A DNA stretch of 6,156 nt from Deltaproteobacteria bacterium (GTDB lineage: Bacteria; Bdellovibrionota_B; Oligoflexia; Oligoflexales; Bog-1112). Shown in pieces: positions 5,632-6,156 of this stretch. The notes beneath the pieces are model-generated. The model saw only the letters and a program-made list of their open reading frames with translations. It had not been told where the DNA came from and searched no databases. The DNA is taken from contig PLEQ01000160.1 of the NCBI GenBank assembly GCA_003136475.1, forward strand, positions 8,957 to 15,112, in the 5' to 3' direction. A program made the position numbers and the translations under genes. Positions within the stretch are counted from its first letter, which is position 1. Each line of letters begins with the position of its first letter.

Positions 5632-6156
5632 TTAGTAAAGACTCTTAACACTGAAGTGGTCTTCGAATTCCAAATTGGCTTTTTCATAGTCATCGGGTTT
5701 GCCGATATCTATCCAGTATTCGTGCAGGTAAAACGGTGCGACCTTTAAGTTATTTTGCAGGGCTTTTTTTATCAAGTCCGGCATATCAAAGCGCGTTTCT
5801 TTCGGGATCAGGGGAATCAATTGTGGATCGACGACATAGATTGCGGCATTTACCAAAAAGGTTTCTTCTGGCTTTTCTTTAATATCTTTAATTGCCCCGC
5901 CTTCGACTTGAAACACCCCGAAAGGAATCGGCACAAAATGCGGGCGGATGGCACAGGTTAAATGGGCCTGATCTTGCATATGTTGGGCGATGATGCGATC
6001 GAAGGGAGCCGTCGTTAAAATATCGGCATTGCACACTAAGAGAGGGTGATGCAGAAGATCGGGAATGAGAGCTAGAGAGCCAGCCGTTCCCGTACGATAG
6101 GGTTCGTGAATAATTTTAATATTGAAGTTTTTATACTCGTCCCTGTCTAAAAATGT
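5632..6156 (-). CDS. Sugar-phosphate nucleotidyltransferase (PtmE-like family), 5' end beyond the window
   Basis: The frame is open to the right edge, giving 174 C-terminal residues; the GTG at 6036 is an internal Val codon and not the start. Motifs follow the NTP_transferase order: GTAGSL (23-28 of the visible part), NADIL (43-47, where most relatives have NGDIL, Asp being the metal ligand), PFGVF, KEKP (93-96, the sugar-phosphate-binding EKP), NAAIYVVDP (103-111) and EYWIDIGKPDDYEKA near the end. The (H)EYW-DIG-P-DY--A ending is characteristic of nucleotidyltransferases of the PtmE group, often fused to CBS domains and used in legionaminic acid or other surface-glycan pathways; the N-terminal GxGxR loop and any CBS domains lie outside the window. 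The enzyme would couple a sugar phosphate to an NTP in the cytosol. The nucleotide and sugar cannot be decided here. Confidence 0.85.
   Translation of the reverse strand, partial: TFLDRDEYKNFNIKIIHEPYRTGTAGSLALIPDLLHHPLLVCNADILTTAPFDRIIAQHMQDQAHLTCAIRPHFVPIPFGVFQVEGGAIKDIKEKPEETFLVNAAIYVVDPQLIPLIPKETRFDMPDLIKKALQNNLKVAPFYLHEYWIDIGKPDDYEKANLEFEDHFSVKSLY

Noticed and set aside
5755..5961. 68-codon + frame opposite the nucleotidyltransferase
   Set aside because: It is antisense to a region with unmistakable nucleotidyltransferase motifs and has no motif of its own.

Overview
The window looks like a stretch of a mid-GC (roughly mid-40s to 50 %) Gram-negative bacterial chromosome. The reasons are two proteins with Sec-type signal peptides, Shine-Dalgarno sites of the AAGGAG/GGAGG type, tight gene overlaps on the left, and a nucleotidyltransferase of the kind used for surface glycans on the right. 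Nothing here fixes the taxon. A short GATGAC-containing intergenic repeat and orphan exported proteins would suit a host-associated or intracellular lineage, but that is only a guess.

Left block (1-1893, + strand): three overlapping genes that form the end of an operon. They are the C-terminal part of a flavin-dependent monooxygenase-like protein (N-hydroxylase, SidA/IucD/PvdA type, moderate confidence), a GNAT-fold acyltransferase-like protein, and a class I SAM-dependent methyltransferase. The overlaps are 26 and 4 bases. A plausible rho-independent terminator follows directly. Oxygenation, acyl transfer and methylation together suggest tailoring of a small molecule, possibly a hydroxamate-like or N-acyl product; the substrate cannot be read from the sequence.

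Middle block (1894-4632, + strand): two separately placed genes for predicted exported proteins. The first (1988-3049) is an orphan of unknown function. The second (3477-4487) has a convincing signal peptide followed much later by a GNAT acetyltransferase-like domain, an unusual combination because acetyl-CoA is cytosolic. The 427-base gap between them has no supportable gene, but holds a perfect inverted repeat, a short GC-rich block and a 12-base palindrome.

Right block (4633-6156): an alpha/beta hydrolase with an intact Ser-Asp-His triad (+ strand) faces the 3' end of a nucleotidyltransferase gene (- strand, its start lies beyond the window). The convergent gap holds a degenerate direct repeat with GATGAC recurring at 17, 16, 16 and 32 bases, ending in a small hairpin against the nucleotidyltransferase stop codon.

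The strongest candidates for something undescribed are the exported GNAT-domain protein with its orphan exported neighbour, the monooxygenase/GNAT/methyltransferase cassette, and the phased intergenic repeat.
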